From Branchiostoma floridae (Eukaryota > Chordata > Leptocardii > Amphioxiformes > Branchiostomatidae): a stretch of DNA of 60,000 nucleotides. Shown here piece by piece: positions 40,924 to 54,102 of this stretch (within the stretch, counting starts at the first letter, position 1; each line of letters begins with the position of its first letter). The notes under the pieces were generated by a model that saw only the letters and a program-made list of their open reading frames with translations, did not search any database and was not told the DNA's origin. The stretch lies in contig NC_049982.1 in assembly GCF_000003815.2 (NCBI RefSeq), positions 14,225,704 through 14,285,703 on the forward strand, in the 5' to 3' direction. The position numbers and the translations under genes are program-made.

Positions 40924-43115
40924 CCGTGTTCTTGAGCCTTGTCCTCAGTGTTTATGCTCAACTGTCACCCTGCTATGATGGTTCTGACAAGGTGTGTACG
41001 TGCCACAAGGGGACAGACACAGGCGTGCCCTGTACTCACTGTGTGTGTGAGCACCAGGACGGAGATGTGATGAACCTCTGTGCAGGTGAGTTGTTAACCT
41101 GTTATGCTTAAATTTTAGACCTTAAGAAATATAGCAAATGGACATCATAAAACTGGAGGGTGTGGAGGAAGACTTGAACATGACTTTATTCACTCCATAA
41201 ATTAAACTTAGTGCACCAAGGCATAGACCTGGTCCTCAGGCTTTGTTATCATTTCCAGTGAAGGATTTGAAAAAAGGTTTAAAAATCCGAGAACCAACAA
41301 ATCAAATTATGCGGCCTTATGGTCCTCCTGTACATACAGGCACATTGGGTAGTTTCATTCTAGCTATGTTGGCCGCTGCTTCCTCTGCTTCTTTCCAGGG
41401 TACTGGGTATGTTTGATCTCTTCAGATCCTCTATTAAGGTCCTGCGCATGCCAGGTGTTCCTGTTGTCACGTAGTCATTTATAGTCTATTTGCATCACAG
41501 ATCAATGACGCTCTGAGACTCATCCAGTTTGACAGGTATTCTCTCATCTCTTCTGTGTTAGAAATGCCACACCCTCCATCAGTACAGATTATGTTTTAGT
41601 GTCACTTCATTCACCTGGTGGTACCAACTGTCAAATATTGAAATTTTTGCACATTTTAATTTGATACGCCTTATTTCTTGACACTTAATTATAAAAAAGT
41701 TTGACATTTTCTTGTAGGAATTAATTCACAATGATCCCTTTTGAAAATACCACGACTTTTCAAAGAGGTTAGATTCATTTAAAGCCCCAAACTTAAGATC
41801 AATAATTATTCATGCTGATGGAAAAAGTTTAACCAGTGCCACGGAACAGATTTCAGTTAAACATGTACATAATTGAAAATAAAAAAATTAGACTCCATAT
41901 TCATGTCTGGAAAGGATATGAAAGAGGTTATAGGACAGATAAAATGAGTGCAATCTTCTCTTAAGATAGAAATCAATAGATTCAGAAGTAACATTCTCTC
42001 TATCTTGTCCATGTCTAGCTATCAGCTGCCCAACATCCCTTACCCAGCCATCGTGCCTGAATGATGGCACAGCAGTTGTCAGCGCTTGCACAGTGGATGC
42101 TGTGATTTTTGAGGGGCTAAGGCCAGTGGACAACCGGTTGGTGTTTCAGGTGAAGCATGCAGTCACATTCACAAGTCTTGTGGCAGCTGAATGCACCAAT
42201 GGAAACCCAGCCGTAACATGGGAATGGATGCTGTACAGGTAGGTGTGGTTTGATTTGCATAGGAATGGACAATGGTGGTTACTGTAAAATACAATTATTA
42301 CAAATTGTGATATAGTAACATACTTTCAGACAGGCAAAGTGACTCCAAAGAAGTCCAGTGTAACATTACATAGCAAATGAATAACAATGTAAAGAGATAC
42401 AAATGACATCTGTTTACTAACATGTAGGTTGGATGACCCTGACGCTCCCACCCAGATTACTGTTGAGACCACTCCTCTGGTGACAGATGCCGAGGACTTC
42501 ACCATCCCTGCTGACACAGTCCCCAGTGGTGTCCTCCTTCTGGAGGTAATGACACAGTGACTGTAATTTACAAACAGATTGTCATACATTTTGGGTCCTT
42601 GAAAGAGCCTCTCTCTCTTTTTTGCCATTATTCAGCACTTATTGCATGCACTTGCTCCCTTGTGAGACTTTCATGGCATTCCTGTTTTGTGGCATTGTTT
42701 TGCTAGGGTGCAGTAATACTCTATGCATGTAGCGGTAGCTGTGATTTAGTTTCTAGAATAATGTAGATTTTTCTCCAGAAGTAGTCCCAAATCAATGTGT
42801 TTACTATTAATGTCCATGATTATCTAATTATTGCCTATTGAGAAGTGTCACTTACCTATCATTTGACCTTGCCCTTGCAGCTCAAGGTGACAGTCACGGA
42901 GACATCAGGAGTTCTGCACACTTACAGGGAGCAGTCCTGGCTGGAAGCGGTGGAGGCAGCCCTGATCGCTCACATTGCCGGGGGGACCAGACGTACTGTG
43001 TACTTTGACGACTACACAGTAGATGCCTGGTACTCCTGGGACCCTGAGGGCAATATAGGCATTCTGGACTTCAGCTATGACTGGACATATGAAATTCTGC
43101 AGTATCCAACACCTG
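40924..43115 (+). CDS. Gene 2 exons 1-4: signal-like segment, Cys-rich segment, first part of REJ region
   Basis: A hydrophobic VFLSLVLSVYAQ, then CTCHKGTDTGVPCTHCVC, matches gene 1. Exon 2 carries SCLNDGTAVVSAC and a LVFQ strand; exon 4 carries TVTETSGVLHTYREQSWLEA, AHIAGGTRRTV and YSWDPEG. The donor after exon 2 (CTGTACAG|GTAGG at 42238) has no repeat array, unlike gene 1. Confidence 0.8.
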
Positions 43116-46100
43116 GTAAGACCCAAGGAAAAACATGTTATCTTTCCTGTAACATTACCTGACAGACCTTAGCAAAAACCTTCCAACCTAGCCTTTCTTT
43201 GGTCAACTGCTAGCAAGGGATTATAACGTTACATGTACATGTATATCATAGAATCATGATGTTCATTTCTGTTGAAATAGAAAATTGTTCTTGTACAATG
43301 TATATGATTAGAATATGATATTAAGAATACCAGTGTCCAAAAGCATTTCAGTTTTACATTGTTTAAGAGGATCATTTGGCCAAAATCTTAAAATAAGAGA
43401 ATCCCTACCTACCAAACCAAATTTTTTCTAGGCTCAATCTTGGAAAAACTTTTTTTTTCTTGGCCTAACTGTAATATCATGATATTCTATTAGCTCAGCA
43501 TACCAAGTTGCTAAAATTTGAGTTGCATTAATATGGGTATGATATTTTTGTAAAGTTGAGCTACGGTAACAATACAATTGCCTAAACAAAAAACAGAAAT
43601 AGAAAAATCTTATTACCACTCTTTCATCACATAGCAACGACAGATGCTTGCACCAGTTACACTTCCCTGACCGATAACTGGCGAGACATTGCCAATCTCT
43701 GGGACTCAGCTAATGAGCACTGTGATGGAAATGAAGTCACTTCTGAAGGTGTTTTCACATGGACAGCCGGGTGGTATCGTTTTGAAGGGGCTGCAGGTAA
43801 TCACCTGGCTGATGCTCCTCCAGGAATTGACTACACGTTCGTATTTCCTTTCTTGACATCTTCAAAGACTATTATTTTGCTGTATGCTAAATGAAATATT
43901 AGTCAGCCTGGTTCAGTCAATAAAGATAATGTCTGACATTGTCCTGAATATCGCAAAACATACTGTTGTTACATACAGTGTTGACAGTCAGTTTGTTGAT
44001 GAGTGAAAATTTGAATATACTTGGCTTGGCTTGGCTTCACTGACAAAGATTTATGCGCTCTCATGATTAGTCAAATCTGGCCATGGACACTCATGACGAG
44101 GGACTAAATTGAAGAATATTTGTCTGGCATCATGCAGCATAGTCCAGACTGAGGCGTTTTGTCGCATTGTGCCGACACAGGTGCGGCACTCGTGCAGGAG
44201 TGTGGATGGATGGCCCCCAGCCTGCAACGTCTGAGGGCGCAGTATGCAGAACAGCGTGTGCTCAATGGGCGGGTGACACCTGTGCATTTACCTGGGGGAT
44301 ACTGGCCATGGCTTGTCCTGGGTTCTATGTCTACTACCTTCGTCCAGTAATCTTCTGCCATCTGGGCTACTGCACAGGTCTGTGTTTGATTATTATTCTC
44401 ATTAAGTTAAATTCTCTATATTGTAGATTTTGAACTTTGATTATTTTTAATCATAGCCTCAAGGTTGATTTTTATGTGAAATTTTTGTCATGCCTTGAGA
44501 ACTAATTATGTATTAGCCAACATAGAACTTTATGATACATATCTTTGTGTTCTTAATGACTTTTATTCTATATGTACATTGTGATTTCCCTATTACCAGC
44601 ACTTTGAAAAGTAGCAATCATACATTGTGATATATTTAATGATATGTTTTGTCTAGTCAAACAATTTAGATAGAAATTGACATTGCGAGTATAAGCTGTT
44701 TGTTCTTACACATACATGTAGCCAGACTTGTAGTTTTGTATTTTTTAAATATGTTTCACAGTGTCAAGGCCAATCAACATCGAACCTACCCCAGCACAGC
44801 CCAACACAGTAGATGACTACATATGCAATTGGAATGATGGACCTGCTGGCATTCCTCACCTCTACGGAGCGGAGGGAGCCATCATCAAGCACACAGTGGA
44901 GATCTCCTACCCAGGTCGCCTGCCCGGAACACACTCTGTCATCACTGTGCTCGGCCCGCTAGGAAGCGACTTGTTTGTTTTGTAAGTCTTCGTGTTTTCC
45001 CCATGATACCTCTTTTCTGTGGTGAAGTATACAAAATGCATTCCTTTATTGTACATTATGTATTCTTCCCATCTTCTTTTTTCTTGGTTTATTGATATCT
45101 AATGAGTAGTTTTTGATCTTTTCATCATCAAACATTCTCATAGCAGTAACAGTTTTAGACTGTCGGGTTGACCTACTTAGTAGGCAGGTAGGTTAATGAG
45201 AATGGTAATATTGTCTACCCAGCTGTCGTGGAAACTGTGACCATGGGAGAGTAGTGGCATGGTACAACTTCAAGCTGGAGGTTGTGACCACCATGGTGGG
45301 AGACATCGTCTGGACAGTTCCAGTAGCACCTGCTGGGTTTGCTGGTATTAACTGGGCTACAAACACGACAGACGGAACAGACACTGGACCCACTGTGGAA
45401 GTACTCCCCTTCACATTTACAGTAAGTACACAGTCATGATGTTACCAGCTTAACAATTTATTTTTGCCAAATGCTGCTTAATTGTCACAGGGTACCATCC
45501 TTCATGTACTTTCATGTAGTTGGACTAAAGGCGCTGGTTTCATGTACCATCCTTTCAGACGATAGTTTATCTTAGACTATTAGTTCTTACGTTTGTTAAA
45601 TCATGTTACGTTCTCTCCAGAAAACTGGAGCCTACACAATGCGTGCAACACTTTTTGTTGGGGGTGTGGCAACCACAAACTACATAGAGTACAGTGCTTA
45701 CGTTGTCACATTCACCAAGCCCAATGACAACCCCTGTCGGATTGTACCAGCTCTGCCTCTTGTCTTGGCTGATGCCTGTGTCTACTGTGATGGTATGTTC
45801 ACTAGTCTTACTTCTGCAAGTGTGAGAGCTTTGTTTGCTTTGTATTACTGGTGAACTGCTTTAAGATGTGACACACTTATTAAGTCTTATTTTGTACATT
45901 AAGTACAAGCTGCATAAGACCTGAATGTAGGGTTTGATCCACTCACACTGGAATTGTCCCTTAATCTTAGGTCCCAAGCAAACATTGTTGCACTATCTAA
46001 CAGTTCAACCCGGACATTTCAAAACAGTCAGACATGTTTGAATAATGAAATTAATTACATTGTAATGCACTTGAATTGATCTGCCTGCAGAATTTGTGTA

Positions 46101-46352
46101 TGACTACCACCCACTGACCTTCGAGTTCCTGTGGTGGGCAGATGGAATCGCCATGGCTGCAGTAGCCTTCCCAACAACACCTGTCTTCACAACTCCTCCT
46201 TATGTAGGCTTTTACACTGGATGGGTATGTTCACAAGGATTAACGTTGATTATTGTACAGATTTTGTGCTGAATTGATAGAAGCTGTTTTGACAAATTCA
46301 TGTATCTTGATAATTATATCAAGGTAACTCAGTACGCCCTTTATTACATTCA

Positions 46353-46404
<52 letters not shown>

Positions 46405-49400
46405 CACACATATATGACAACATTATTGCATTCTACGTATAGTTATTTGCTGTCAAAACAGCTATTAGATTAGTTCAAAATTGAATAATGTCATGTGTAG
46501 TAAAAATGTAACAAAAGTGTAGAAATGTCATTCTCTGCGTGGACTGTAAAGTCATCATTGTATGTATGTCTCTACTGCAGGCTCGCTACAGCCAAATAAC
46601 TCTCCTGCCTTCTGGCGTGGTAAACTTCAGGATCAAGGTCTCATGTGTGGAGTTGCAGCAATTAGAGGTGGACTTTTCTATAACCGTAAGTTGTCTTCCT
46701 TTTAGACATTTGCACGGTAGATGTGTCCAAGAGCACTTTGCTTCTGAAAAAGAAAGCAAAAAAACAAAGGCATCAAGTTTTCTTGAATGCTATTTCACCT
46801 TTGTCTGTGAGGTAACCTTAAATGTCTGTTGTCTTTAAAACAAGGTCTATAAGTGGCGGTTTCAAACTACAATGCTCTGATATTTGTGATTCAAAACCAT
46901 TGTCCCTTAAGGTGATATCTCTAAATATCAAGTTACCCCACCGATAAACGTCAATTAGCTTAACAAATAGCAGCAAACAAGAAGGTCTTCTCCTGAAATA
47001 TGCCTATCAGTACATGTATTACAGATTGCCCCACCTACTGATCCTACTGATGTGTGGGTGCCTCCACTTCTGGATGGACCAGAGAGCACTTTCAGTAAGA
47101 ACCTGGGTAAAGGAGACAGAGTGGGAGCAGCTGCCCTGGCAACAAGCATTGCTGCAGTTGCAGTGAACCTTGGCAAGGGAAATGATGGTCAAGGGGGAGG
47201 AGTAGGGCCGAGACTAAAGGACAAGTCGAAGAAGGTACAATATTGTTACAGTAAGATACTAAGCAGTTGTCATGTATACTCAGTGACATGTGTAACTATC
47301 CATATATCTGAATCTGAATCTGTATCGTACGCCAGAATTACTGCATAACTCACCACCTTTGTTTTTCCAGTTGCCAAGTACAAACTGTGTACTGTAAATG
47401 CAGAAACTTTGCAGTGGTTTAATGTTCGCGGTTTTCGCGGTGGCAACTTCACCGCAAACTTAAAACCACCGCACACATTTTTCCATGGCAGTAAGAGTGT
47501 AGGTGCTATCGCAAACTTAAACCAGCGCAAAAAGTCCTTAGCTTCACTGCAAACTTAAAACCACCGCCCACATATTTTCATGGCAGTAAGAGACTACAGT
47601 GCATGGTGCTACCGCGAACTTAAAACCAGTGCAAAAAGTCCTTTTTCCCGCTACCAAGAAATTAAATCCCTGCAAACCCTAAATGCATTTACAGTATATA
47701 GATTTAACTGATTGCACACTGGGTCATAAGTTTGAAGTTATCTCTGATGTAGCAATCTTTCAGAACCATACCATATGATTTGTGTAAATGTACAGCTCTT
47801 GTTGCTTGTCCAGCTGGTAGAAAAAGTGATCACCAAAGTGGGCGACATTGACACCTCAAATGAGTTCGATGTCCAACTGGCAACATTGAGGGCCCTAGCA
47901 GTGGCAACATCTGTGGGTGATCTACTGACACCTGTAGCAATGGTAAGTGTGTGTGTGACTGTGTGTGTATGTGTGTGTGTGTGTGTGTGCGTGACAAATT
48001 TTGACAGATTTTACTTGACAAGTCTGCAATTCTCTATAAGTCACAAAGTTGAATGTATTTTCCTATAACAAACTTTTTAGATAACAATAAACATTTTGTT
48101 TATAATTATTAACAAGTAATGTTACTCATGGACACGTTTTCCCTCTTGACAAATTATTTGCCAATGGGTCATCTGAACAGGTCTCTGCAGCCAATAAGAC
48201 CCATTTTGTGTTGAAAGACCTGCGCGACCGTGTGGCTGCTGGGATACCCACATCCCTTACTGCAGATGAAGTTAATGCGGCATGTGGGGCAGCCTTTACT
48301 GGTATGTAAGATTCACCGTGTGAAGTTAATCAAAATGCTAAGCTTTCTTTCTTTCTGTTGCACTTCATGGCAGTCATGAGAGTCATGGCCATCTGTGCAA
48401 CCAGCACGCCCAGATGATGATGGTCATGGCCTATGTCAATTACAGTTGATTGACAATGAATGATTTCAGTTTTCTCATATAATGTAATCACAAATTTTGC
48501 CTGTCACTTGAAGTTTGTTATACATGTAACTATTATAATAACTTATCCTACATTTGGTCTATAATTTCAATGGATAATTAGGAGTATTTGTAATTCAAGA
48601 ATACTGCTTTTATCACTTCTAGCCATAGCTGGTACTTTAAAACCAGCTGCAGAAGCTGCAAGGGAAGACCACAAGAATGGGCTTGTTTATTCAGCTGTTC
48701 TTCTTGCAGTAAGTTCTTATCTAATACTATACCTACTGACTTAACATGTAACTTTGTTCTTATAATGAAGCATAAATCATTTTTGACTTTGATAAGGACA
48801 ATGAAAAAAAAGTTTTGAATTGACAATGTGTTTTGCTTTGTTACAAGTTACAAAGCAGACTTCAGTTCTGTCACATGTCAATTCAGAAATATAATCTATC
48901 TTCAGAACCAACGTGTAGCAACATCAAATTTCCGGGCCATTGACGTCATGGACGACATCTACCTGAACTACATGATGACTGCTCCTGACATTACTGGCCC
49001 TCCCTGGCCGCCTGCTATAATTGTCATCCAAGACCTTGGCCTCCGTATCCAGAGGGAGGAATGTGGGGATGCCACCAATAGGTTTGGATGACTAAAATCT
49101 TATATACAGCTAATCTTGTAGTCTCATAGTGAGTACTTGTCTTTCCTTAACAAACATTTGCTATCTTAACAGGTCTGGCATTATGTTCTGTAGTGGTTGG
49201 TAATTGCAAAATTGTCACCCTAAAACAGCAGAAGGGGTAGAGAGCACAAACGGCTGTCAATCAGAATACAGTGGGAAGTGACTCAAATGTAAATTCTTTT
49301 TCTCATATTGCATTGTTTTTATTAACCTTTCCCTGACATGCGCTCCTCCAGCACTAGACAACATTAGGGGACATATATTAACCCTTTTGCCATACAATCC

Positions 49401-51458
49401 ATGTTGTACTGAAACATTCTTATGTACCACAGGGCATATCAGACTGGAGAGTTCAGCCCCATCATCCTCGGTGTACCAAGTTCAGCAGACCTTACAGACA
49501 GTTGTGATGGGTCGGCTGTGTCTGGTATGAGTGTAAGTAGTACTTGACTAAGTCTTCAATTTACACCATTGAATGTCATTGCCCTGTTTTGATGCCACCT
49601 GTTATGCAAATGGTTTCCAGTTCCATGTTGTATCTTTTGTCCTCACTGGGCTTCATGCTTTTAAAGAAACTTACCAAAAAGGCATTTTTTTTAGATAAAA
49701 GTAGAACATTATTAAGATTTTAAAATATATGATTGTGGAATTCAGAAGATATGATAATCATTGCTAAAATGACAACCAGAAGATGGTGTTCTGTAAAGTG
49801 ACATGTACATGTATGTGAAATTTCCCCACTCAGATTGTACATGCAGAGTTCAATCCATTTGAGTACTCCAACAACTCCCACATGGTGCGTGGTACTGTGG
49901 TGGGTCTGGCCTCCAAGATTGGCAATGCTACAAACCATGTGACTGGACTTGGACCACCCCTTGACATCATCATTCGCCGGCGACTGATTGAAGAGTCATC
50001 AAATGTGATGTTTTCATGGCATATAACTAATGCCTACATTGGCAATGTAACGGTAAGTCATAGGCAAAACTTAATTTCCTGAACCATTGATTACACTCAT
50101 TTTGATGTTAAATGTAAGTTTATTTTTTGTCTTCACTTCGATTTTTTGGCTTTTTTGTAAGATTTTTTGGCTTTCTACACAATGTGCAAGACTAGACTTC
50201 ATTGGGTTTCGTACACAATACACTTTCGAAACTTTGATGATTACAAACTAGGCCTAAGATGATACACTTGCACATTTGTATTCTTTGCTACACAGGTAGT
50301 GCCTTTTCTTGTTCGGTACAATGGCAGCTCTCTTCACATCAACATCAGACACAACTACACCAATCCCCGACCAGTTGTCCACCTCTTCCTTCGGAAGGAC
50401 GACCCACCCACCCCCGAGGTGTACAACTGGACCGTCAGCCTGCCGACTCCCCAGGCAGACCTGTTCACCATCCCTGCAGGAAATGACACGGTATCAGCCA
50501 GTCCCTATAGCTGGCTTGTGGAGCCGCCAGAGATTGACATAACAGAAGATGATGTGGTCAGCAAGACCTATTACTTCCTAGGTACGTCAGGGTTCCTTAG
50601 TCTTGGCCAACATTATTGTGCCTTTCTGCAATACATGTACAAATGTATTAGGTATGACACCAGAAATTATCTGACCTTTTAATCACTGAAGTCCAGTTAC
50701 AGTTACAATCATGACATTTTAGTAATCCAAAGTATATAATAAATGTTGGACTTTTCCTGAAAACACATTTTACATTACAGGAATCCAGTTTGAGGATGGA
50801 GAAGATGCTGCCACACACCTTAACTTCTCTGTGGATGTGATGGAGACCCTGTGTGTGTACTTTGGTGATGAGTGGGAGAATGAGGATGACCATTTATGGC
50901 ATGAGCAAGGTTGCAAGGTATGCTTTGTTGTGGAAGTCTATGATTATTCATTTAATAAGATGCTTTTCATAGATTCAGGTGTGTATGTTTGTACATATTT
51001 CTCCCCATTCATCAGCATGTATCAAATCCCACATATAATTTTGTCTCATGCTGTTGTACCACCCAACCTGATTTCTGTTACCTCCAGCCCGGAGCGTTAT
51101 CCAACTCTACTCACATGCACTGCCGATGTAACCACCTCACCAAGTTCACCGGCATAGTCGCTCCCAATCCCATCAACTTTAGTGAGGTTTTTACTAAAGA
51201 CATTCTTCAGGTACTGTCTGTTTATTTCAAAAATCTGAAATATTCTTGAGCTCAGTCCAGTATTCAGAAATAGCAATACCTTGTCACTAAGAAAATCTTT
51301 GTTTAACATTATGATAAACAAATGCTGAAGTCACCTCATTGTTAAACGATTTGTGTCTGCAGAACCCAATTGGACTGATCCTAGTCTTGTCAACTTTCCT
51401 GCTCTACCTCCTGTTAGTTTTGTGGGCGAGACGAAAGGATAGACGGGATCTTACTAAG
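40924..51458 (+). CDS. Gene 2: tandem paralogue, REJ-D8C-GAIN/GPS-TM1 only
   Basis: 22 exons: 40924-41085, 42019-42238, 42428-42545, 42881-43115, 43635-43836, 44148-44377, 44762-44981, 45223-45421, 45621-45792, 46091-46224, 46581-46685, 47025-47234, 47814-47942, 48181-48301, 48623-48708, 48906-49081, 49433-49532, 49834-50052, 50296-50581, 50781-50917, 51088-51210, 51363-51458. All phases close and match gene 1 exons 1-22, giving about 1226 residues without a stop. The first exon has no ATG and starts after an AG with two leftover bases, so a start exon must lie upstream, perhaps in the gap at 40369. After TM1 I find no PLAT or channel exon up to 60000. Reading through the donor at 51459 adds 42 residues to a stop at 51585-51587. 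Exons look intact and constrained, so it is not an obvious pseudogene. Confidence 0.85.
43635..44377 (+). CDS. Gene 2 exons 5-6: D8C/D10C domain with ten cysteines
   Basis: Exons 43635-43836 and 44148-44377. The sequence runs DACTSYTSLTDNWRDIAN, EHCDG, AGWYRFEGAAGNHLA, LCRHRCGTRAGVWMDG, SEGAVCRTACAQWAGDTC, MACPGFYVYYL and FCHLGYC. The ten cysteines and the CGT..G.W..G.P...EG.V.R.AC order match the uromodulin-type domain more completely than gene 1. The exon 6 acceptor at 44147 was chosen because the AG three bases earlier in the tract would bring in a stop; the donor of exon 5 (ACAC|GTTCGT) is weak. Confidence 0.82.
44762..47234 (+). CDS. Gene 2 exons 7-12: second part of REJ region
   Basis: Exons 44762-44981, 45223-45421, 45621-45792, 46091-46224, 46581-46685, 47025-47234. 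Shared with gene 1: SYPGRLPGT, VWTVPVAPAGF, RATLFVGGVAT, FEFLWWADG and LPSGVVNFRIK. Exon 12 is 33 nt longer than in gene 1 and adds a Gly/Lys-rich end (NDGQGGGVGPRLKDKSKK). Confidence 0.78.
46355..46400. repeat. (TA)n microsatellite
   Basis: About 22 TA units in intron 10 of gene 2, followed by CATACACACATATA. Confidence 0.9.
47390..47697. mobile_element. MITE with TACTGTAAATG ends, copy 2
   Basis: The same family as 20210-20420: ends TACTGTAAATGCAG and GCATTTACAGTA, interior rich in TTCGCGGTTTTCGCGG and ACCGCAAACTTAAAACCACC words. It carries an internal duplication (CGCAAACTTAAAACCA appears three times in variant form), which makes it longer than copy 1. Confidence 0.85.
47814..50581 (+). 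CDS. Gene 2 exons 13-19: GAIN-like region
   Basis: Exons 47814-47942, 48181-48301, 48623-48708, 48906-49081, 49433-49532, 49834-50052, 50296-50581. Helical part with GDIDTSNEFDVQLATLRAL; then the DVMDDIYLNYMMTAPDITG segment; then beta half with NPFEYSNNSHM and VVPFLVRYNGSSLHINI. Exons 16 and 19 are close to gene 1 at the DNA level, even at third positions, whereas exons 5-12 are much more diverged. Confidence 0.82.
47947..47990. repeat. (TG)n microsatellite at a splice donor
   Basis: The repeat starts within the donor of exon 13 of gene 2 (GGTAAGTGTGTG), so expansion or loss would alter the bases just after the donor. Confidence 0.85.
50781..51458 (+). CDS. Gene 2 exons 20-22: GPS and TM1
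   Basis: Exons 50781-50917, 51088-51210, 51363-51458. The GPS reads LCVYFGDEWENEDDHLWHEQ, GC, then THMHCRCNHLTKF, with the four cysteines and the H-L-T cleavage tripeptide intact. TM1 is GLILVLSTFLLYLLLVLW followed by ARRKDRRDLTK. The exon ends in AAG|GTGATG, phase 0, as in gene 1, but no following exon was found. Confidence 0.9.
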
Positions 51459-51871
51459 GTGATGTTTATGATGTTTGATGATTCTAGCATAACAGATGTC
51501 AGTACCTTAAACACTGGTCATTTTATTCTTGCAAAGACACAAGCCATTTGGAAATTCAAGCAAAATTGCTGTTCTACCTTCAAGTGAGATATCAGGTTGT
51601 AGCTCTTGACATACTGAGTATGATGATATGAAAATTATTATTGTACAACGTTCACAACTTAAGATATCATTGATGAAATATGCAAGGAGACCGCGGTCTT
51701 TTTAGAGCATCCCGATATCTTCTTGGGCCGCCCGTTGGAGAGAAATTGGAACACCGACGGGGTAAACTTACTCGGGCCGTCGGTCTAAACTCCCAACCCT
51801 ACGGACAAAAGCCTAAAAAATCATGAAACCCGTCGGTTTCTTTGTGTCCCGAGGGCCGAGAATTTGTCTCC

Positions 51872-51907
51872 TCACACCTCTCAGAGGGGTATAAGGGAGA
51901 GGTGTGA
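51872..51907. repeat. hairpin, 11-bp arms
   Basis: TCACACCTCTC and GAGAGGTGTGA pair across a 14-base loop, inside a 300-bp tract rich in CGTCGG/CCGACGG words that looks like a decayed transposon. Confidence 0.65.
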
Positions 51908-53809
51908 AAGGCGTGAATTGAACAATAATACAACCCTCGGTCATGAAACGAACCCGACGGGCTCATATCATAACTGACGGTTTTTCAGTTAGAATGGGTT
52001 TGAGTTGATAATAAGCAAAATTCAAACCCCTCAGACTGTTGCCAGAGTGAAACAGTCATCGCTAGTATTCTGAGAATGGTCACCACTTCTCTCATCCTGA
52101 AGCAGCCCAAATTTGTCCAATAGTCAAATGTTGCACTGTGACAACACCTAAATAAACATTCTTTATTGTAACCATAAAAATACAAATCTGATATGCACTG
52201 GTATCTTCCTCACAAACTGAACATAATCCAAACTTTTTTGGATGTGAATAGTTTGTCTCCTAAAATTATCAAGTACTTATCAGTAGTAATATAAGGTGTG
52301 AAGGGACTTTTGTTTTCTACAAGGATGCAAACAATGAACTGCTGGGAGCTACAATCATTATGATTATCTAAGCTTTGGGGTTTTTTTTTTACTTCTTTTC
52401 TGGAAGCAGTGGAAGACAAAGTGTCCCACTTTTTTTAATAATGTGAGTGGGTTATGTGATGTTAACAGGCCTAGGGTTATAGTTTTGTTTTCGTCTTTAA
52501 ACGTTTGGAAATTTTATGGGTTTTGTAGGCCTCTTGGAATAACTCTAAAATTTGTTTCCTTGTCATTCAATAGAAAGGCAGTTTGACTTGTAAAATGTAC
52601 CATGTATTTCGTCTTTCACTGGTTTTGAAATACAATAGTTACACTCACAGGTTCTTTCGCCCACAGGTAGCATTTCGTGCTGCCATTTCTCAATTTCAAG
52701 GGGGTGGGTGCTAATTCTGAGTTTACACATTGCTGATCCTACCTCCTGTTTATCAAGTAACGTTATATAATTTTCCATTGAGTATCCACTATCCCTTCTT
52801 TAGTTTGTTGGAAAATCTTAACTTACCATTATCTTTAGACAGTGTATGAAAAAAATGTCTGGATATATACATCTTCCAGTCTTTTTCTTAACAATTGACA
52901 TATAAGGTACATGTACCTTAGAGAGTGCTCCCAAATAATAGAAGTTTATTTGCAAGTTCATGCCTGAGGGCTAATTGCAAGTACATGGTATAAACATAGG
53001 ATATATGTATATACAAGTGACAATGAACAGATAAACAATACTCTACTCTAATTAATACTAGTGTTGACTTCTTTTTTGGAAACAGGGAGACGAAAAGCCC
53101 TTTTCTACAGTTTCTGGGTTCTGTGATTTCAAGAGATTGAATAATCAACAACTACTGTCAATTATCCATTTAGTGTGAATGACCTTTGTTGTCTGCTGTG
53201 TTCCACTTTGCATACAAAAAGCACAACAGTTAGAAATCTTTCTGTGCAATCTTTTTGTGTATTCTAACAATTACCATGTTAAAAAGATGAAGGTTTGGCT
53301 CTTAGATTCAGGCTTTTGTTTCTATTTCAATCGTCAGGCTTTCCTTTTGTCTGCCTGAGCCAAACACCATACACTTTTAAGGGTTAAAAAGAATACTTGA
53401 CAAGATAGAATTAGAAAGCCACATAGAACACATTAAAAAATAATTCAAAACAGGTTCAAGCTTAAACACATAACACTTAAAAAATTAATTCAAAAGTTTG
53501 AGCCTAAGCTATGTAAGGACTAAAGGAGAGTTATAAGCATCATCAGATGCTAATCTAAAAACGGTTTTGTTGGTTTTGGTAAGCCCGGGATTGATTTGTG
53601 AGTATAATTCTCCAACCCATGGCCAGGTTCTAGCTAATACTACTAGTAGCTTGTTCTAACCTGTCAGAGGTGGACCCCTAGTTCTGCCTCGGTATTAGAT
53701 CAATAGAAAGAAAGTTTATTTGCAAGTTCATGCCTGTAGGCTAATTGCAAGTACATGGTATAAACAAGATAGGGAATACGCATATGAAACAACCAGAGGG
53801 GCGAGGTGT

Positions 53810-53851
53810 TGTCATGGTCAGTTTGGCAGCGCTTGAACCCCACTGTTACAC
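53810..53851 (-). mobile_element. SINE head fragment, antisense
   Basis: The reverse complement reads GTGTAACAGTGGGGTTCAAG followed by CGCTGCCAAACTGACC, the same head as the SINEs at 38074 and 58720. The tRNA part is missing. Confidence 0.7.
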
Positions 53852-54009
53852 AGTAACAATGAACTGTGATAAATATTAATTTCATTCAAAGAGACAACTC
53901 AAATACTATACATGTATCTAGATAGGTTGGGTAACTTCTTTTTTGGAGGCAAAGAAAGACAAAGAGTCCCGCTTTTTCTATAATTTGTGCTCAGAGCTGT
54001 TGGTGTGCA

Positions 54010-54041
54010 CATGGTCAGTTTGGCAGCGCTTGAACCCCACT
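54010..54041 (-). mobile_element. SINE head fragment, antisense
   Basis: A second short antisense copy of the GTGGGGTTCAAGCGCTGCCA head, next to the ACTTCTTTTTTGGA motif. Confidence 0.65.
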
Positions 54042-54102
54042 AATATTCAGATTTGCGAATAATTGTCATCATGTCAACACAAAAGCAGCTTGAATTTGTC
54101 TT

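Larger units (their letters stand above)
52391..54045. repeat. cluster of diverged SINE-like repeats
   Basis: The motif ACTTCTTTTTTGGAAACAGG with a following GACAAAGAGTCCC-like word occurs three times (about 52391, 53066 and 53931). The third leads into an antisense SINE head (54010-54041), which suggests that this motif is the antisense tail of the same SINE. A second pair, TTTATTTGCAAGTTCATGCC followed by CTAATTGCAAGTACATGG, lies at 52947-52998 and 53717-53768. Confidence 0.65.
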
